Source: Arcanobacterium_A hippocoleae_A (GTDB lineage: Bacteria; Actinomycetota; Actinomycetes; Actinomycetales; Actinomycetaceae). From it: DNA of 64,000 nucleotides. The stretch lies in the NCBI GenBank assembly GCA_040360365.1, contig CP136412.1; one strand, written 5' to 3'. This document shows, piece after piece, positions 10,146-20,090 of this stretch (within the stretch, counting starts at the first letter, position 1; the number at the start of each line of letters is the position of its first letter). A program made the position numbers and the translations under genes. Under the pieces are notes generated by a model, which was not told the DNA's origin, ran no database searches, and saw only the letters and a program-made list of their open reading frames with translations.

Positions 10146-10433
10146 AGGGAAGAGTTGGGTCTTGCTGTTGGTTGCGGGTTTGCTGGTTTCTGTTTTCTTT
10201 ATGCTGTGTGGTGTTTGTCATGTTTTGTGTGGTGTGGGGTGTGGTGGGTGTTGGTGTTTGTGCTGGTGGTGGTTGTATTTTCAATTATTTTTGGTTGGTT
10301 TTGTGTCGTGTTTTTGGGTGGAAAACGTGCGGGGGGGTAGTAGATTGATGTTTGCGTGCCTTGGATACCCGCTTGTCTTTTGTGGTGAGGGGTTTGGGCG
10401 TGAGTAAGCATTAATACTTAGGAGTTGTTTTTC
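10146..10433 (+). promoter_or_regulatory. G/T-rich leader of the repeat surface protein
   Basis: For about 200 bp the plus strand is almost only G and T, with runs such as GTGTGGGGTGTGGTGGGTG that could form a two-tier G-quadruplex. Open frames here are low-complexity and unlikely to be genes. The ribosome binding site AGGAG at 10420-10424 serves the surface-protein ATG at 10434. Confidence 0.45.
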
Positions 10434-13400
10434 ATGTTTGGTAAGAGTGGTGGGGATGCGTATCGAGCGCGTCATAAGGTTGTAGTTGGTCCGAAGTATT
10501 CAAAGTTTGGGATCAAGTCTGCAATGGTTAGCAGCTTGTTTGCTTTGGGGATACCGGCAGGTTCGGCTAACGCGGTTGATGATTCTAATTCAGTGCTGAC
10601 AGAAGAATCAATCAACATCGTTGCAAACTCGCTCGAAAACACACCAAACACCACCACTACTGTTGCTGCTGATACTGGTGTTACACCGAAATCTGATAGC
10701 ACCACACCGAAAAAACGTGCAAAAAGACAAACAGATTCCAGTACTCCAGCGAGTGAAGAGCTTCCGCCATCACGAAACGATAAAAATAGATACGTTAATA
10801 TTGATGATTACACTTTAGTGTGGGACGAAAATATTACTCTTAACGGTCAACCTGTAGGTAAAATTCCTGGTAGGGAGAGTGATCCTGGGTTTAAGAAAAT
10901 AAATGATACTACCTATGTGTATTACTACGATTTTGATAAACCGTTTAATTTTGATTACAAGGAAATGGTGAAACGGATTAAAGCCGTCCCGAAAGATAAT
11001 AGCAGTGGTAAACCTACCTATTATGGTCGTGATTATTTCAAAGTAAGAAAGCAATCCACAAATTATCCCCTTAGTAGTCGTAGTTGGAGTGTTAAAGAAT
11101 TCCAAAACGGTAGTGGAGAACCTGTAGATGTTGTTTACGTTGAAACGCAAGGGTTTACGAATAAGGTAAACATGAATACGGTTGGAACTACTACTGGGAG
11201 TTATGATTCAATCGTTAAACAGCAAACCGAAAACGGTGAAACGATTAATGCTGTTAGAAATGCTGTTTATAACGGGAGCATTGTTATTCGTCCGTATGAG
11301 ATGATTTCTCAATTAGTTTCAGCTGCAAAAAACTGGAAATTCCAATTAATTGGCGCAGATGTCCGTAATCCTGTGATTGATCAAGGAAAAACCACGAATA
11401 GTTTGAAACTTTCTGACCTTCATATCGCGACGAGCAATTCACTAGATGAATTATTTGTTGGGAAGAATGTGTCGGTGACGGATAATGTTACTCCGACTAA
11501 TAAATTACAAACTAAGACTGTGTTTGAGTTTTTCTCGGAAGGTCAATGGAAAAACTTATCACAAGTTAAAAAAGAGGCTGCTTCTGGCGGATTGAAAGAA
11601 TATAAAGTTAAAGTAAAGGTAATGGATGATGCTGCATATGAAGCGTCGTATGTGTTTGAGCATCCATTGGTAGTGGTTCCGAATTTACAGATACCAGAAA
11701 AAGTTGTGGTTATGGATGATCCAACTGGTGAGCTAAGTGACCGTGACAAAGAGCGCATCATTGATGCCATTAAAAAAGCCAATTCTGAGAATCCGCTATT
11801 AAATAAAAAGACCATTACTTTTGATAATAACGGCGGTATTTCCATTACCTATCCGAATGGGAATAATGTTGCACCAGAAATAACTTCTGTAGCTGATGTT
11901 GCTACGGAGCAAAAGAAAGAGCAAGGTCAGCCGGTAGCGACTCCGCTTGAAGGTGGTGTTGATGGTGTTCAGTATTCACGGTTTGATGGTGGTTTGGATT
12001 ATAAGCCTGTTCCGTTGGTGAAAGATTTTGGGACGGAGCCGAATCGTGATGTGAAAGTTGATGGTGGTCAGCCGGTAGCGACTCCGCTTGAAGGTGGTGT
12101 TGATGGTGTTCAGTATTCACGGTTTGATGGTGGTTTGGATTATAAGCCTGTTCCGTTGGTGAAAGATTTTGGGACGGAGCCGAATCGTGATGTGAAAGTT
12201 GATGGTGGTCAGCCGGTAGCGACTCCGCTTGAAGGTGGTGTTGATGGTGTTCAGTATTCACGGTTTGATGGTGGTTTGGATTATAAGCCTGTTCCGTTGG
12301 TGAAAGATTTTGGGACGGAGCCGAATCGTGATGTGAAAGTTGATGGTGGTCAGCCGGTAGCGACTCCGCTTGAAGGTGGTGTTGATGGTGTTCAGTATTC
12401 ACGGTTTGATGGTGGTTTGGATTATAAGCCTGTTCCGTTGGTGAAAGATTTTGGGACGGAGCCGAATCGTGATGTGAAAGTTGATGGTGGTCAGCCGGTA
12501 GCGACTCCGCTTGAAGGTGGTGTTGATGGTGTTCAGTATTCACGGTTTGATGGTGGTTTGGATTATAAGCCTGTTCCGTTGGTGAAAGATTTTGGGACGG
12601 AGCCGAATCGTGATGTGAAAGTTGATGGTGGTCAGCCGGTAGCGACTCCGCTTGAAGGTGGTGTTGATGGTGTTCAGTATTCACGGTTTGATGGTGGTTT
12701 GGATTATAAGCCTGTTCCGTTGGTGAAAGATTTTGGGACGGAGCCGAATCGTGATGTGAAAGTTGATGGTGGTCAGCCGGTAGCGACTCCGCTTGAAGGT
12801 GGTGTTGATGGTGTTCAGTATTCACGGTTTGATGGTGGTTTGGATTATAAGCCTGTTCCGTTGGTGAAAGATTTTGGGACGGAGCCGAATCGTGATGTGA
12901 AAGTTGATGGTGGTCAGCCGGTAGCGACTCCGCTTGAAGGTGGTGTTGATGGTGTTCAGTATTCACGGTTTGATGGTGGTTTGGATTATAAGCCTGTTCC
13001 GTTGGTGAAAGATTTTGGGACGGAGCCGAATCGTGATGTGAAAGTTGATGGTGGTCAGCCGGTAGCGACTCCGCTTGAAGGTGGTGTTGATGGTGTTCAG
13101 TATTCACGGTTTGATGGTGGTTTGGATTATAAGCCTGTTCCGTTGGTGAAAGATTTTGGGACGGAGCCGAATCGTGATGTGAAAGTTGATGGTGGTCAGC
13201 CGGTAGCGACTCCGCTTGAAGGTGGTGTTGATGGTGTTCAGTATTCACGGTTTGATGGTGGTTTGGATTATAAGCCTGTTCCGTTGGTGAAAGATTTTGG
13301 GACGGAGCCGAATCGTGATGTGAAAGTTGATGGTGGTCAGCCGGTAGCGACTCCGCTTGAAGGTGGTGTTGATGGTGTTCAGTATTCACGGTTTGATGGT

Positions 13401-14672
13401 GGTTTGGATTATAAGCCTGTTCCGTTGGTGAAAGATTTTGGGACGGAGCCGAATCGTGATGTGAAAGTTGATGGTGGTCAGCCGGTAGCGACTCCGCTTG
13501 AAGGTGGTGTTGATGGTGTTCAGTATTCACGGTTTGATGGTGGTTTGGATTATAAGCCTGTTCCGTTGGTGAAAGATTTTGGGACGGAGCCGAATCGTGA
13601 TGTGAAAGTTGATGGTGGTCAGCCGGTAGCGACTCCGCTTGAAGGTGGTGTTGATGGTGTTCAGTATTCACGGTTTGATGGTGGTTTGGATTATAAGCCT
13701 GTTCCGTTGGTGAAAGATTTTGGGACGGAGCCGAATCGTGATGTGAAAGTTGATGGTGGTCAGCCGGTAGCGACTCCGCTTGAAGGTGGTGTTGATGGTG
13801 TTCAGTATTCACGGTTTGATGGTGGTTTGGATTATAAGCCTGTTCCGTTGGTGAAAGATTTTGGGACGGAGCCGAATCGTGATGTGAAAGTTGATGGTGG
13901 TCAGCCGGTAGCGACTCCGCTTGAAGGTGGTGTTGATGGTGTTCAGTATTCACGGTTTGATGGTGGTTTGGATTATAAGCCTGTTCCGTTGGTGAAAGAT
14001 TTTGGGACGGAGCCGAATCGTGATGTGAAAGTTGATGGTGGTCAGCCGGTAGCGACTCCGCTTGAAGGTGGTGTTGATGGTGTTCAGTATTCACGGTTTG
14101 ATGGTGGTTTGGATTATAAGCCTGTTCCGTTGGTGAAAGATTTTGGGACGGAGCCGAATCGTGATGTGAAAGTTGATGGTGGTCAGCCGGTAGCGACTCC
14201 GCTTGAAGGTGGTGTTGATGGTGTTCAGTATTCACGGTTTGATGGTGGTTTGGATTATAAGCCTGTTCCGGAGCTTGCTGGTTATGGCGCAATCGGTGCT
14301 GATGTGAATACTGCTGATACTACTGATAAGCCGGGTAGCGCGTCTGTGCTTCCAGGAGCTGATTCAGGTTCATCGTTCACAGGTGTGCTTGAGTATCCGG
14401 AGATTGCGGGTGTGAGAGATTTTGGTCTTTCCGCTGATAGTGCTGATAGTGCTGATAGTGCTGATAGTGCTGATGGCACTGATGGTGCGGATACCGTGGG
14501 TCTGGGTCAGCCGATTGTGCCGGTGCTTGATAATGGTGGTGTTTCTTCGGCTGGGGTTGAGAAGTTGCCGCAAACTGGTGCGGATTCGCGGGCTGGTTTG
14601 CTTGGTGCGGCTGGTCTTGGTTTGGCTGGTGTGCTCTCAGTTTTCGGCGCACGCAAACGCCGCGAAGACTAA
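10434..14672 (+). CDS. Large LPXTG-anchored surface protein with 16 identical 47-aa repeats
   Basis: 1412-aa secreted protein fixed to the cell wall by sortase. I start at the ATG at 10434, 9 nt after AGGAG. Residues 1-50 are a long signal peptide with a YSIRK-like stretch (KYSKFGIKSAMVSSLFALG) ending near SANA. About 440 residues of unique, probably ligand-binding sequence follow; the part near DDPTGELSDRDKERIIDAI and ITYPNGN resembles Rib/YPDG-type linkers. Sixteen perfect 47-aa repeats (GQPVATPLEGG...) plus a 30-aa partial make up residues about 498-1279. Then come a Ser-Ala-Asp tract, LPQTG, a hydrophobic helix and the ARKRRED tail. Function is likely adhesion or surface display; the ligand is unknown. 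Rib/alpha-like proteins change repeat number by recombination. Confidence 0.9.
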   Translation: MFGKSGGDAYRARHKVVVGPKYSKFGIKSAMVSSLFALGIPAGSANAVDDSNSVLTEESINIVANSLENTPNTTTTVAADTGVTPKSDSTTPKKRAKRQTDSSTPASEELPPSRNDKNRYVNIDDYTLVWDENITLNGQPVGKIPGRESDPGFKKINDTTYVYYYDFDKPFNFDYKEMVKRIKAVPKDNSSGKPTYYGRDYFKVRKQSTNYPLSSRSWSVKEFQNGSGEPVDVVYVETQGFTNKVNMNTVGTTTGSYDSIVKQQTENGETINAVRNAVYNGSIVIRPYEMISQLVSAAKNWKFQLIGADVRNPVIDQGKTTNSLKLSDLHIATSNSLDELFVGKNVSVTDNVTPTNKLQTKTVFEFFSEGQWKNLSQVKKEAASGGLKEYKVKVKVMDDAAYEASYVFEHPLVVVPNLQIPEKVVVMDDPTGELSDRDKERIIDAIKKANSENPLLNKKTITFDNNGGISITYPNGNNVAPEITSVADVATEQKKEQGQPVATPLEGGVDGVQYSRFDGGLDYKPVPLVKDFGTEPNRDVKVDGGQPVATPLEGGVDGVQYSRFDGGLDYKPVPLVKDFGTEPNRDVKVDGGQPVATPLEGGVDGVQYSRFDGGLDYKPVPLVKDFGTEPNRDVKVDGGQPVATPLEGGVDGVQYSRFDGGLDYKPVPLVKDFGTEPNRDVKVDGGQPVATPLEGGVDGVQYSRFDGGLDYKPVPLVKDFGTEPNRDVKVDGGQPVATPLEGGVDGVQYSRFDGGLDYKPVPLVKDFGTEPNRDVKVDGGQPVATPLEGGVDGVQYSRFDGGLDYKPVPLVKDFGTEPNRDVKVDGGQPVATPLEGGVDGVQYSRFDGGLDYKPVPLVKDFGTEPNRDVKVDGGQPVATPLEGGVDGVQYSRFDGGLDYKPVPLVKDFGTEPNRDVKVDGGQPVATPLEGGVDGVQYSRFDGGLDYKPVPLVKDFGTEPNRDVKVDGGQPVATPLEGGVDGVQYSRFDGGLDYKPVPLVKDFGTEPNRDVKVDGGQPVATPLEGGVDGVQYSRFDGGLDYKPVPLVKDFGTEPNRDVKVDGGQPVATPLEGGVDGVQYSRFDGGLDYKPVPLVKDFGTEPNRDVKVDGGQPVATPLEGGVDGVQYSRFDGGLDYKPVPLVKDFGTEPNRDVKVDGGQPVATPLEGGVDGVQYSRFDGGLDYKPVPLVKDFGTEPNRDVKVDGGQPVATPLEGGVDGVQYSRFDGGLDYKPVPLVKDFGTEPNRDVKVDGGQPVATPLEGGVDGVQYSRFDGGLDYKPVPELAGYGAIGADVNTADTTDKPGSASVLPGADSGSSFTGVLEYPEIAGVRDFGLSADSADSADSADSADGTDGADTVGLGQPIVPVLDNGGVSSAGVEKLPQTGADSRAGLLGAAGLGLAGVLSVFGARKRRED
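11925..14270 (+). repeat. 141-bp tandem repeat, 16 complete copies plus 90-bp partial
   Basis: GGTCAGCCGGTAGCGACTCC recurs every 141 bp from 11925 to 14181, in frame (47 codons). By eye the copies are identical at every base, with no synonymous differences. The final copy keeps 90 bp and then diverges at the codon after CCTGTTCCG. Such uniformity means recent expansion or ongoing gene conversion. Copy number in an assembly of such a region is uncertain. Confidence 0.95.
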
Positions 14673-14764
14673 ACGCTGGGAAGCCTAATCCCTTGCGAAG
14701 ACTAGAAACACTGAGAACACCAGGAACGCTGGGAAACTAATAGTCTCGTAAATCCTTTTAAAAT

Positions 14765-14795
14765 GGCTGGGAACACTGCAAAAGTGTTCCCAGCC
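14765..14795 (+). terminator. Rho-independent terminator of the surface-protein gene
   Basis: Perfect 13-bp stem GGCTGGGAACACT / AGTGTTCCCAGCC with a 5-nt loop, followed by GCTTTTATCTT, 93 bp after the stop codon. Confidence 0.85.
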
Positions 14796-15001
14796 GCTTT
14801 TATCTTGAAAAATGCAGTACAGGTGCTGCGGATATCGGCGATACTAATCTATTAACAACAAGAAATCGCTGCACATATGAACGCAGATTCGGGCACAAAC
14901 ATCTAGTCAATATCAAGGTTTCCGTGCTCAGACCTTTTCACAGCCTTTTAATCTCACAATCTTTTAATCTCTGATGCAAGCGCAGACGCGGAGATCATTA
15001 A

Positions 15002-15094
15002 AATTGCCGAATCAGTATTGGCTTCAAATCATAATTACTGGATTATTGTTAGCTTCAAATCATAATTGCCGGATCAATATTGGCTTCGAGTTCT
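15002..15094. repeat. 31-bp tandem repeat derived from the cysE 3' end
   Basis: Three imperfect copies start at 15002, 15033 and 15064, each near AATTGCCGGATCAATATTGG. The last copy lies inside the end of cysE and encodes its final residues; the other two lie beyond the stop codon. The rest of the spacer 14796-15001 shows no gene. Confidence 0.65.
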
Positions 15095-15628
15095 CCTGCC
15101 AGACGGTTCTTTGCCGGAATCCCAACAGCGATATACCCTGCAGGGACATCCTTTACAACTACGGCGTTAGCACCAATTTTTGCATCATCGCCAACATAAA
15201 TCGGGCCGAGTACTTTTGCGCCTGATCCGATCGTGACACGGTTCCCAACAGTCGGATGGCGTTTGCCCTTTTCATTGAGGTGCCGCCGAGAGTGGTGCCG
15301 TGAAAAATCAGCACATCTTCTCCTACTTCGGCAGTTTCTCCGATAACTACACCCATTCCATGATCGATAAATAGCCGTCGGCCAAGAACCGCTCCTGGAT
15401 GTATTTCAATTCCAGTTAATGACCGCGTAATCTGTGAAATAAGCCGTGCCGGAAAGCGGAGGAAGATACTTTTTTCCACATTAGATGCGCTAAACGGTAT
15501 GTCCAGACAGCGTGCACTCCTGGATAGAGCAATGCAACTTCAAATGCTGAGCGGGCAGCCGGATCATGATTTACCGCAGCATTTAGGTCTTCGATTAGCT
15601 GCTGCCGGAAAGAAATGTTATTGGTCAA
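15055..15628 (-). pseudogene. cysE: Serine O-acetyltransferase, two frameshifts as read
   Basis: Acetylates serine with acetyl-CoA to O-acetylserine, the first step of cysteine synthesis. The N-terminal helical part (MTNNISFRQQLIEDLNAAV) runs into the left-handed beta-helix of hexapeptide repeats: LTGIEIHPGAVLGRRLFIDHGMGVVIGETAEVG, with the catalytic His/Asp in FIDHGMG. As read, one base is missing in the T run at 15470-15475 and another at 15269-15272. Restoring both gives about 191 aa ending ANIDPAIMI, the usual short actinobacterial CysE length. It lies downstream of cysK, which uses its product, with 328 bp and a terminator between. Confidence 0.87.
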
Positions 15629-15884
15629 TTTATCACCTGTTTATCTGCGGAATACTTTATCTGCTGAATCCGGAAAGGCACTATGCGGAAATTCCGGAAG
15701 AAAACCACGAGTAAATCCGAAAAGAAAGCCGCAAGCAAATCCGGGAATACAGCCGCGAATTTGTGAGTTGTGAGCTTTTGTAACTTGTAAGCTTTAATCG
15801 GAATTTGTGATATGCTTCGGAACTAAAATAATGTGCTCAGATTAGCAATAAATGTCAAAAATAGTGCTGTATTAAGGATATGAG

Positions 15885-15926
15885 AAAAGCGGCGGGAATT
15901 TCATCAGAATATCACGCGCCGCTTTT
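15885..15926. terminator. Bidirectional terminator downstream of cysK
   Basis: AAAAGCGGCG (15885-15894) pairs perfectly with CGCCGCTTTT (15917-15926), giving A and T tracts at both ends of the stem. It lies 30 bp beyond the cysK stop, so cysK and cysE are probably separate transcripts. Confidence 0.75.
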
Positions 15927-15956
15927 CGTTTTATTTCACTTTTCTTATGGATACGT

Positions 15957-16891
15957 TTACTCAGCGAGACCTTCGAAAAGCGGGGTGGAAACGTAGCGTT
16001 CGCCAAAGTCCGGCAAAATCACTACAATATTCTTTCCGGCATTTTCTGCACGCTGTGCAAGCTGGATTCCTGCCCAAAGCGCTGCGCCACCGCTCAAACC
16101 TGCCAGCACACCTTCCTGATGTGCAGCTGCGCGGGCAGTTTGGAGTGCGTCTTCAAATTCTACCGCAATCACTTCGTCATAGATTTGTGTATCAAGCACG
16201 TCCGGGACAAAGTTTGCACCAATTCCCTGAATCTTGTGCGGACCTGCCTTACCTTCTGAAAGCAAGGGAGAATCAGCTGGTTCAACTGCCACAATCTGTA
16301 CATTTGGGTTTTGCTTGCGAAGATAATGCCCGACTCCGGTAATTGTACCGCCTGTGCCGATACCCGCAACGAAAATATCCACTTTCCCTTCGGTATCTTC
16401 CCAAATTTCCGGGCCGGTTGTTTCTTCGTGCTTGGCTGGATTTGCTGTATTCGCGAACTGTGAAGCAAGAATTGCGTTATCTTCGTTTTCAACGATTTCT
16501 TTTGCCTTATCGACGGCTCCCTGCATCCCTTTGCTGGCTCAGTGAGTACGAGTTGTGCACCAAAACCGCGGAGCAGTGCACGGCGTTCCTTTGACATTGA
16601 AGCCGGCATGGTGAGAATTACCTTATATCCGCGTGCAGCTCCGACCCAAGCTAACGCAATGCCGGTATTACCTGAAGTAGCTTCCACAATCGTTCCGCCT
16701 GGCTGGAGTTTTCCGGATTTCTCAGCTGCATCCACGATGGCGACCCCAATCCGGTCTTTCACTGAGTTTGCCGGGTTGTAGAATTCAAGCTTTGCCAAGA
16801 TTGTGCCTTTAGCGTTTTCGCCGCCGATTCGGTTCATGCGCAGCAGCGGGGTTTTGCCGATGAGTTCAGTAATCGAATTGTGGATTGGCAT
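15957..16891 (-). pseudogene. cysK: Cysteine synthase A (O-acetylserine sulfhydrylase), one frameshift as read
   Basis: PLP enzyme that joins O-acetylserine and sulfide to cysteine. Landmarks: NPANSVKDRIG with the PLP Lys (about residue 43), TSGNTGIALAW (substrate loop), GIGTGGTITGVG (phosphate loop) and GLSGGAALWAG near the C-terminus. As read, a base is missing in the CCC at 16527-16529 (GGG on the coding strand), between LTEPAKG and MQGAVDKAKE. Restoring it gives about 311 aa, normal for CysK. Paired with cysE downstream on the same strand. Confidence 0.9.
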
Positions 16892-17606
16892 TTTAAAATC
16901 TCTCTCTTAATTAGTTCGTTTTGGGTATTATTTTTTTGAATTTTGCGATATGAATTTCGTATTTGAATCATTCTGATACTTCAGCTGCTTTAGCGGCGAG
17001 AATTTTCATTTCTGCCAGGATCTATACCTTTGCACGGTACGACGGCTGCAGCTTTTTTATTTTGATTTAATTTCCGACTTCGATTATTTGATTACATAAT
17101 CGTTTTGTGAAAGTACTTCTGAATGATTTACAAATATGAACAAATATGATTCGTAAATTGTTGACGCAATAACACCTGATTGTGGGAAGTTATTGGCTGA
17201 GCGCCGAGCATGCATAACCGAAATTCTACTTTTATCAATCTTTTCGGATGCACAAATTTGAGCCAGGCGCTCTACTTACAGAGCTGACAACAGCTATAGC
17301 AATAGTGAAAAACGGTACGGAATGCGACTGGGGATTCGGGAAGAATCTGCATTTTCGCCTCCAAACCTCTGTGATAATTTCGTCGTGAATAAGTGTGCTA
17401 AAAGATGTTGAGTGTGAACAAGCCGAATCTGCATTATTGAGGATAATCCGTGCTTATTATTGAATCCAACTATTTTCATCCCTGCTAGTGCAGAATCTTT
17501 GTTCGTTCTCAACGCTCCGATAATCGCATGATGCAGTGTTTTGCCGCAAGTTGAATTATCAAGTTTCGCTGAGTGTGAAGTTGAATCCGGTATTTTTGAA
17601 AGGTCT
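16892..17606. other. Intergenic region upstream of cysK and downstream of yigZ
   Basis: 715 bp of AT-rich sequence between cysK and the YigZ-family gene. I find no convincing coding region, RNA gene or strong hairpin. The short frames here lack ribosome binding sites and family signatures. Confidence 0.5.
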
Positions 17607-18254
17607 TTACGCAAGTTTTTGTGCCGGAATCTCGCGGATTACAAGCCCGTCTTCAATGGCGCTGCATTGTCCGGATGTGATTTGTGCCAGTGCAGCAGAA
17701 AATGCGTTTTTATCGTTAATCGCGAGTTGGAAAACTACTTTGGTTGTTTCATAGCTTACGTTGAGGAGGTCGTATCCGCGCCCGCGCAGTTCAGCTTCCA
17801 GCCTGCCGGCAATATCGTGGCGTGCAGTCACGTAGATTCGTGTTAATTCCAATGGTGTGAAAGTTTGCGTGCCAAGCAGACACTCGCGCACTGAGCTTGA
17901 ATATGCGCGCACTAACCCGCCGGTGCCGAGCAGCGTGCCGCCAAAATATCTCACAACGACGGCTGCGGCATTTGTGAGTTCGAATCCGGAGAGCACATCA
18001 AGTATTGGTTTTCCGGCAGTGCCGGCAGGTTCGCCGTCGTCAGATGAATGTTGGAGCGGTTGAGCGCCGGGCATGGTGATGATGTATGCGCTGCAGTGGT
18101 GGCGTGCGTCGGGAAATTCTGCACGTACTTCGTTAATAAAGGCGCGAGCTGTTTCTTGGGAATCGGTACGGCGAATCAGTGTAATAAACTGTGAACGTTT
18201 TATTTCAATCGTGTTTCGCAGTTCAGTGCCGGGGGCTAGCAGGAGAGTGGGCAT
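17607..18254 (-). CDS. YigZ/IMPACT family protein
   Basis: 215-aa member of the UPF0029/IMPACT family, whose bacterial representative is YigZ. The diagnostic block SSDDGEPAGTAGKPILDVL lies at about residues 70-88 and VVVRYFGGTLLGTGGLVRAY follows. The C-terminal 70 residues form the DUF1949-like domain. Eukaryotic IMPACT regulates translation through GCN1 binding; the bacterial role is not settled, though nucleic-acid or ribosome links have been proposed. A TAGAAT box at 18261-18266 lies 6 nt upstream of the ATG with no Shine-Dalgarno, so the mRNA is probably leaderless. It stands alone on its strand. Confidence 0.9.
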   Translation of the reverse strand: MPTLLLAPGTELRNTIEIKRSQFITLIRRTDSQETARAFINEVRAEFPDARHHCSAYIITMPGAQPLQHSSDDGEPAGTAGKPILDVLSGFELTNAAAVVVRYFGGTLLGTGGLVRAYSSSVRECLLGTQTFTPLELTRIYVTARHDIAGRLEAELRGRGYDLLNVSYETTKVVFQLAINDKNAFSAALAQITSGQCSAIEDGLVIREIPAQKLA

Positions 18255-18495
18255 AGGGAAATTCTAGCGCTGATATCGAAGTTATCCGGCATGCAGGAGT
18301 TTATGTAACACAGGTTGTTAAATCGGTCATAAAATATGTGTTAAATCAATCATGAAATATTGAATTAGTTAGACCGGTCACGTCAGCCTACTTTTACTGA
18401 AACAAAGGAGTTTCGAGAATTTCTCCAAAAAGTTTCATAGCTGTGTCTGCAGCTGCGCGGGGCTTTCTTTTGCAGCTGTATTAGGGAGTGCGTCA

Positions 18496-18980
18496 ATGAA
18501 ATCAATTATGAAATCCGTGTTTGCAAAATATGCGGTGATATATGCTTTCGTATTTATGGTATGGCTGTACGGCAAGGATCATAATGGGATTAGTTCTAAT
18601 TCTGTCTATGTGCTTGTTTTCTTAATCCTTGGGATTTGTGCTTGTCTTGCGGCATCGAAGAAAGTAAGTTTTTGGAGAAAATCGATACTTTCGGTGCAAA
18701 AGTGTCGATTCAGATTCTGACTATAGTTTTCACGATATTGTGGATGTTCTGCTTTTACCGCTGTACAGAGCTGCTTGGTGCTTATGATATAGCAAAATAT
18801 CCGTGGGTATATCGCTGGCAAACACTTCCTGGGCTTTTGTATTTAATGGTCGGGGTTACTTCTGCAGCTTTATACGGATACTTTATTCCGCAATCGTGGA
18901 AAAGTGTCTTTTCGAAAATTTTTTCAAATAAAGAAGCTGAAGAAAGTGCAGGTAGGAAAGAGTATGCACGTAAGATTTAA
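18496..18980 (+). pseudogene. Small four-helix membrane protein of unknown function, one frameshift as read
   Basis: I do not recognise the family. The reading starts MKSIMKSVFAKYAVIYAFVF, then shows hydrophobic segments at AVIYAFVFMVWLYG, VYVLVFLILGICACLA, IQILTIVFTILWMFCFY and LPGLLYLMVGVTSAALYGY, and ends in a charged tail. As read, it breaks at the T run 18669-18673. Adding one T joins KKVSF to LEKIDTFGAK and gives about 161 aa with four membrane helices. It lies between the divergent yigZ and the rpmF gene with no obvious operon partner. Confidence 0.6.
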
Positions 18981-19406
18981 GCTGTCTTTTTCAGTTTTCT
19001 GGTTTTCTGGTTTTCTAGTTTTCAGCCGGTTGTTTTCTGTAAAACCGTGTAAAAACTTGTAAAGCCTTGTAACTTGCAAGCCGTGTAAAAGGATATTGCG
19101 CGCAATGAACAAAATCTTTACCCGATGCGAAATCTGCAGAATCCGGAGGGATATGGGCAGAATTGGCTGTGCAATCCGGAGCAGAGTAAAGCTGTGACTT
19201 TGAAAGAACGTGTTATTTTGGTGGTGCTGCGCACAATGTATTGCCGGAGAATAGCCGAAGTCATAGCTAATACGCTAGAATATTCACTTGTGTGTTCTGT
19301 TTGCTGATTTCGTGTCGGCTGATTCGAAATCACACGGAATGAAAATCAAGTACTTGAAACTTGGAAATTCGGGCACGGATTTCCGCTAATTGAAAGGAGC
19401 GGTGGA

Positions 19407-19568
19407 ATGGCAGTTCCAAAGCGCAAGATGTCACGCAGCAACACCCGCTCTCGTCGCTCCCAGTGGAAGGCTGAGCTTACTGAGCTACAGACTGTTCGCA
19501 TTGGCGGCCGCGAGTTGCGTCTCCCACGTCGCCTGGCAAAAGCTGCACAGAAAGGCTTGATTGACTAA
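19407..19568 (+). CDS. rpmF: 50S ribosomal protein bL32 (cysteine-free form)
   Basis: 53-aa ribosomal protein. MAVPKRKMSRSNTRSRRSQW is the unmistakable bL32 N-terminus, and the ATG follows AAAGGAG by 6 nt. There is no Cys, so this is the C-minus, zinc-free paralogue. In many actinobacteria C-minus ribosomal proteins replace zinc-binding versions under zinc limitation; whether this genome also has a C-plus copy cannot be seen here. It is a single-gene unit closed by a strong terminator. Confidence 0.95.
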   Translation: MAVPKRKMSRSNTRSRRSQWKAELTELQTVRIGGRELRLPRRLAKAAQKGLID

Positions 19569-19610
19569 TCAGGCTCTGCGGCTGAAACCGTGAAAACTAA
19601 ATTCGTTTAG

Positions 19611-19638
19611 AAGAACCCTGGATTTTTTCAGGGTTCTT
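19611..19638. terminator. Rho-independent terminator of rpmF
   Basis: Perfect 10-bp stem AAGAACCCTG / CAGGGTTCTT, 42 bp after the rpmF stop, followed by CTGCTTTCG. Confidence 0.75.
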
Positions 19639-19833
19639 CTGCTTTCGATGCAGTTTTAATCCAACTTGTAAATGCTGAACAAAACGGCTGCTTATTTTGG
19701 TGTGCTGCGGTTAGTTTGCGGGACCCATCCTGCATTTGGGTTCTGCACATTTTGTTTGGGTTAACGCGATGAAGCCGGTGTTTGTTCGGGCGGAAAGCGG
19801 TGTTTTTGTATAGCTCAAGCTTGACCGCTGTGC

Positions 19834-19931
19834 AAAAACACCGCTTGGAACCAGCCAAACTGGATCGAACTAAATTGGGACTGGCTAAAAACACCGCTTG
19901 GAACCAGCCAAACTGGATCGAACTAAATTGG
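19834..19931 (+). repeat. 53-bp direct repeat, two copies plus fragment
   Basis: A 45-bp block beginning AAAAACACCGCTTGGAACC occurs at 19834 and again at 19887, with a degenerate third fragment to about 19950. It sits in a roughly 450-bp gene-free stretch between rpmF and cydC. Open frames over it are repeat artefacts. Confidence 0.7.
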
Positions 19932-20090
19932 AACCGGCTAAATCGGACTCAACTAAAAGGTGCTGCATACTCTGGTTTGCTTCGGGGTGCTGCGTACTTG
20001 TAGTTGGCTTTTGGGGAGGTGCTGCAAGTGCGTCAAGTTTGGGATACTGTATTGCAACAGAAATGCCGTCGGTAAAAATTTCCGCAGAAA

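Noticed and set aside
10111..10407. Small hydrophobic proteins encoded in the G/T-rich leader
   Set aside because: Cys/Trp/Val-rich low-complexity translations from skewed DNA in several frames, without ribosome binding sites.
11902..14292. 796-aa open frame on the minus strand across the 141-bp repeats
   Set aside because: It is open only because one repeat unit happens to lack stops in that frame. It has a low-complexity His/Gln-rich sequence, no start signal, and lies opposite a well-supported surface protein.
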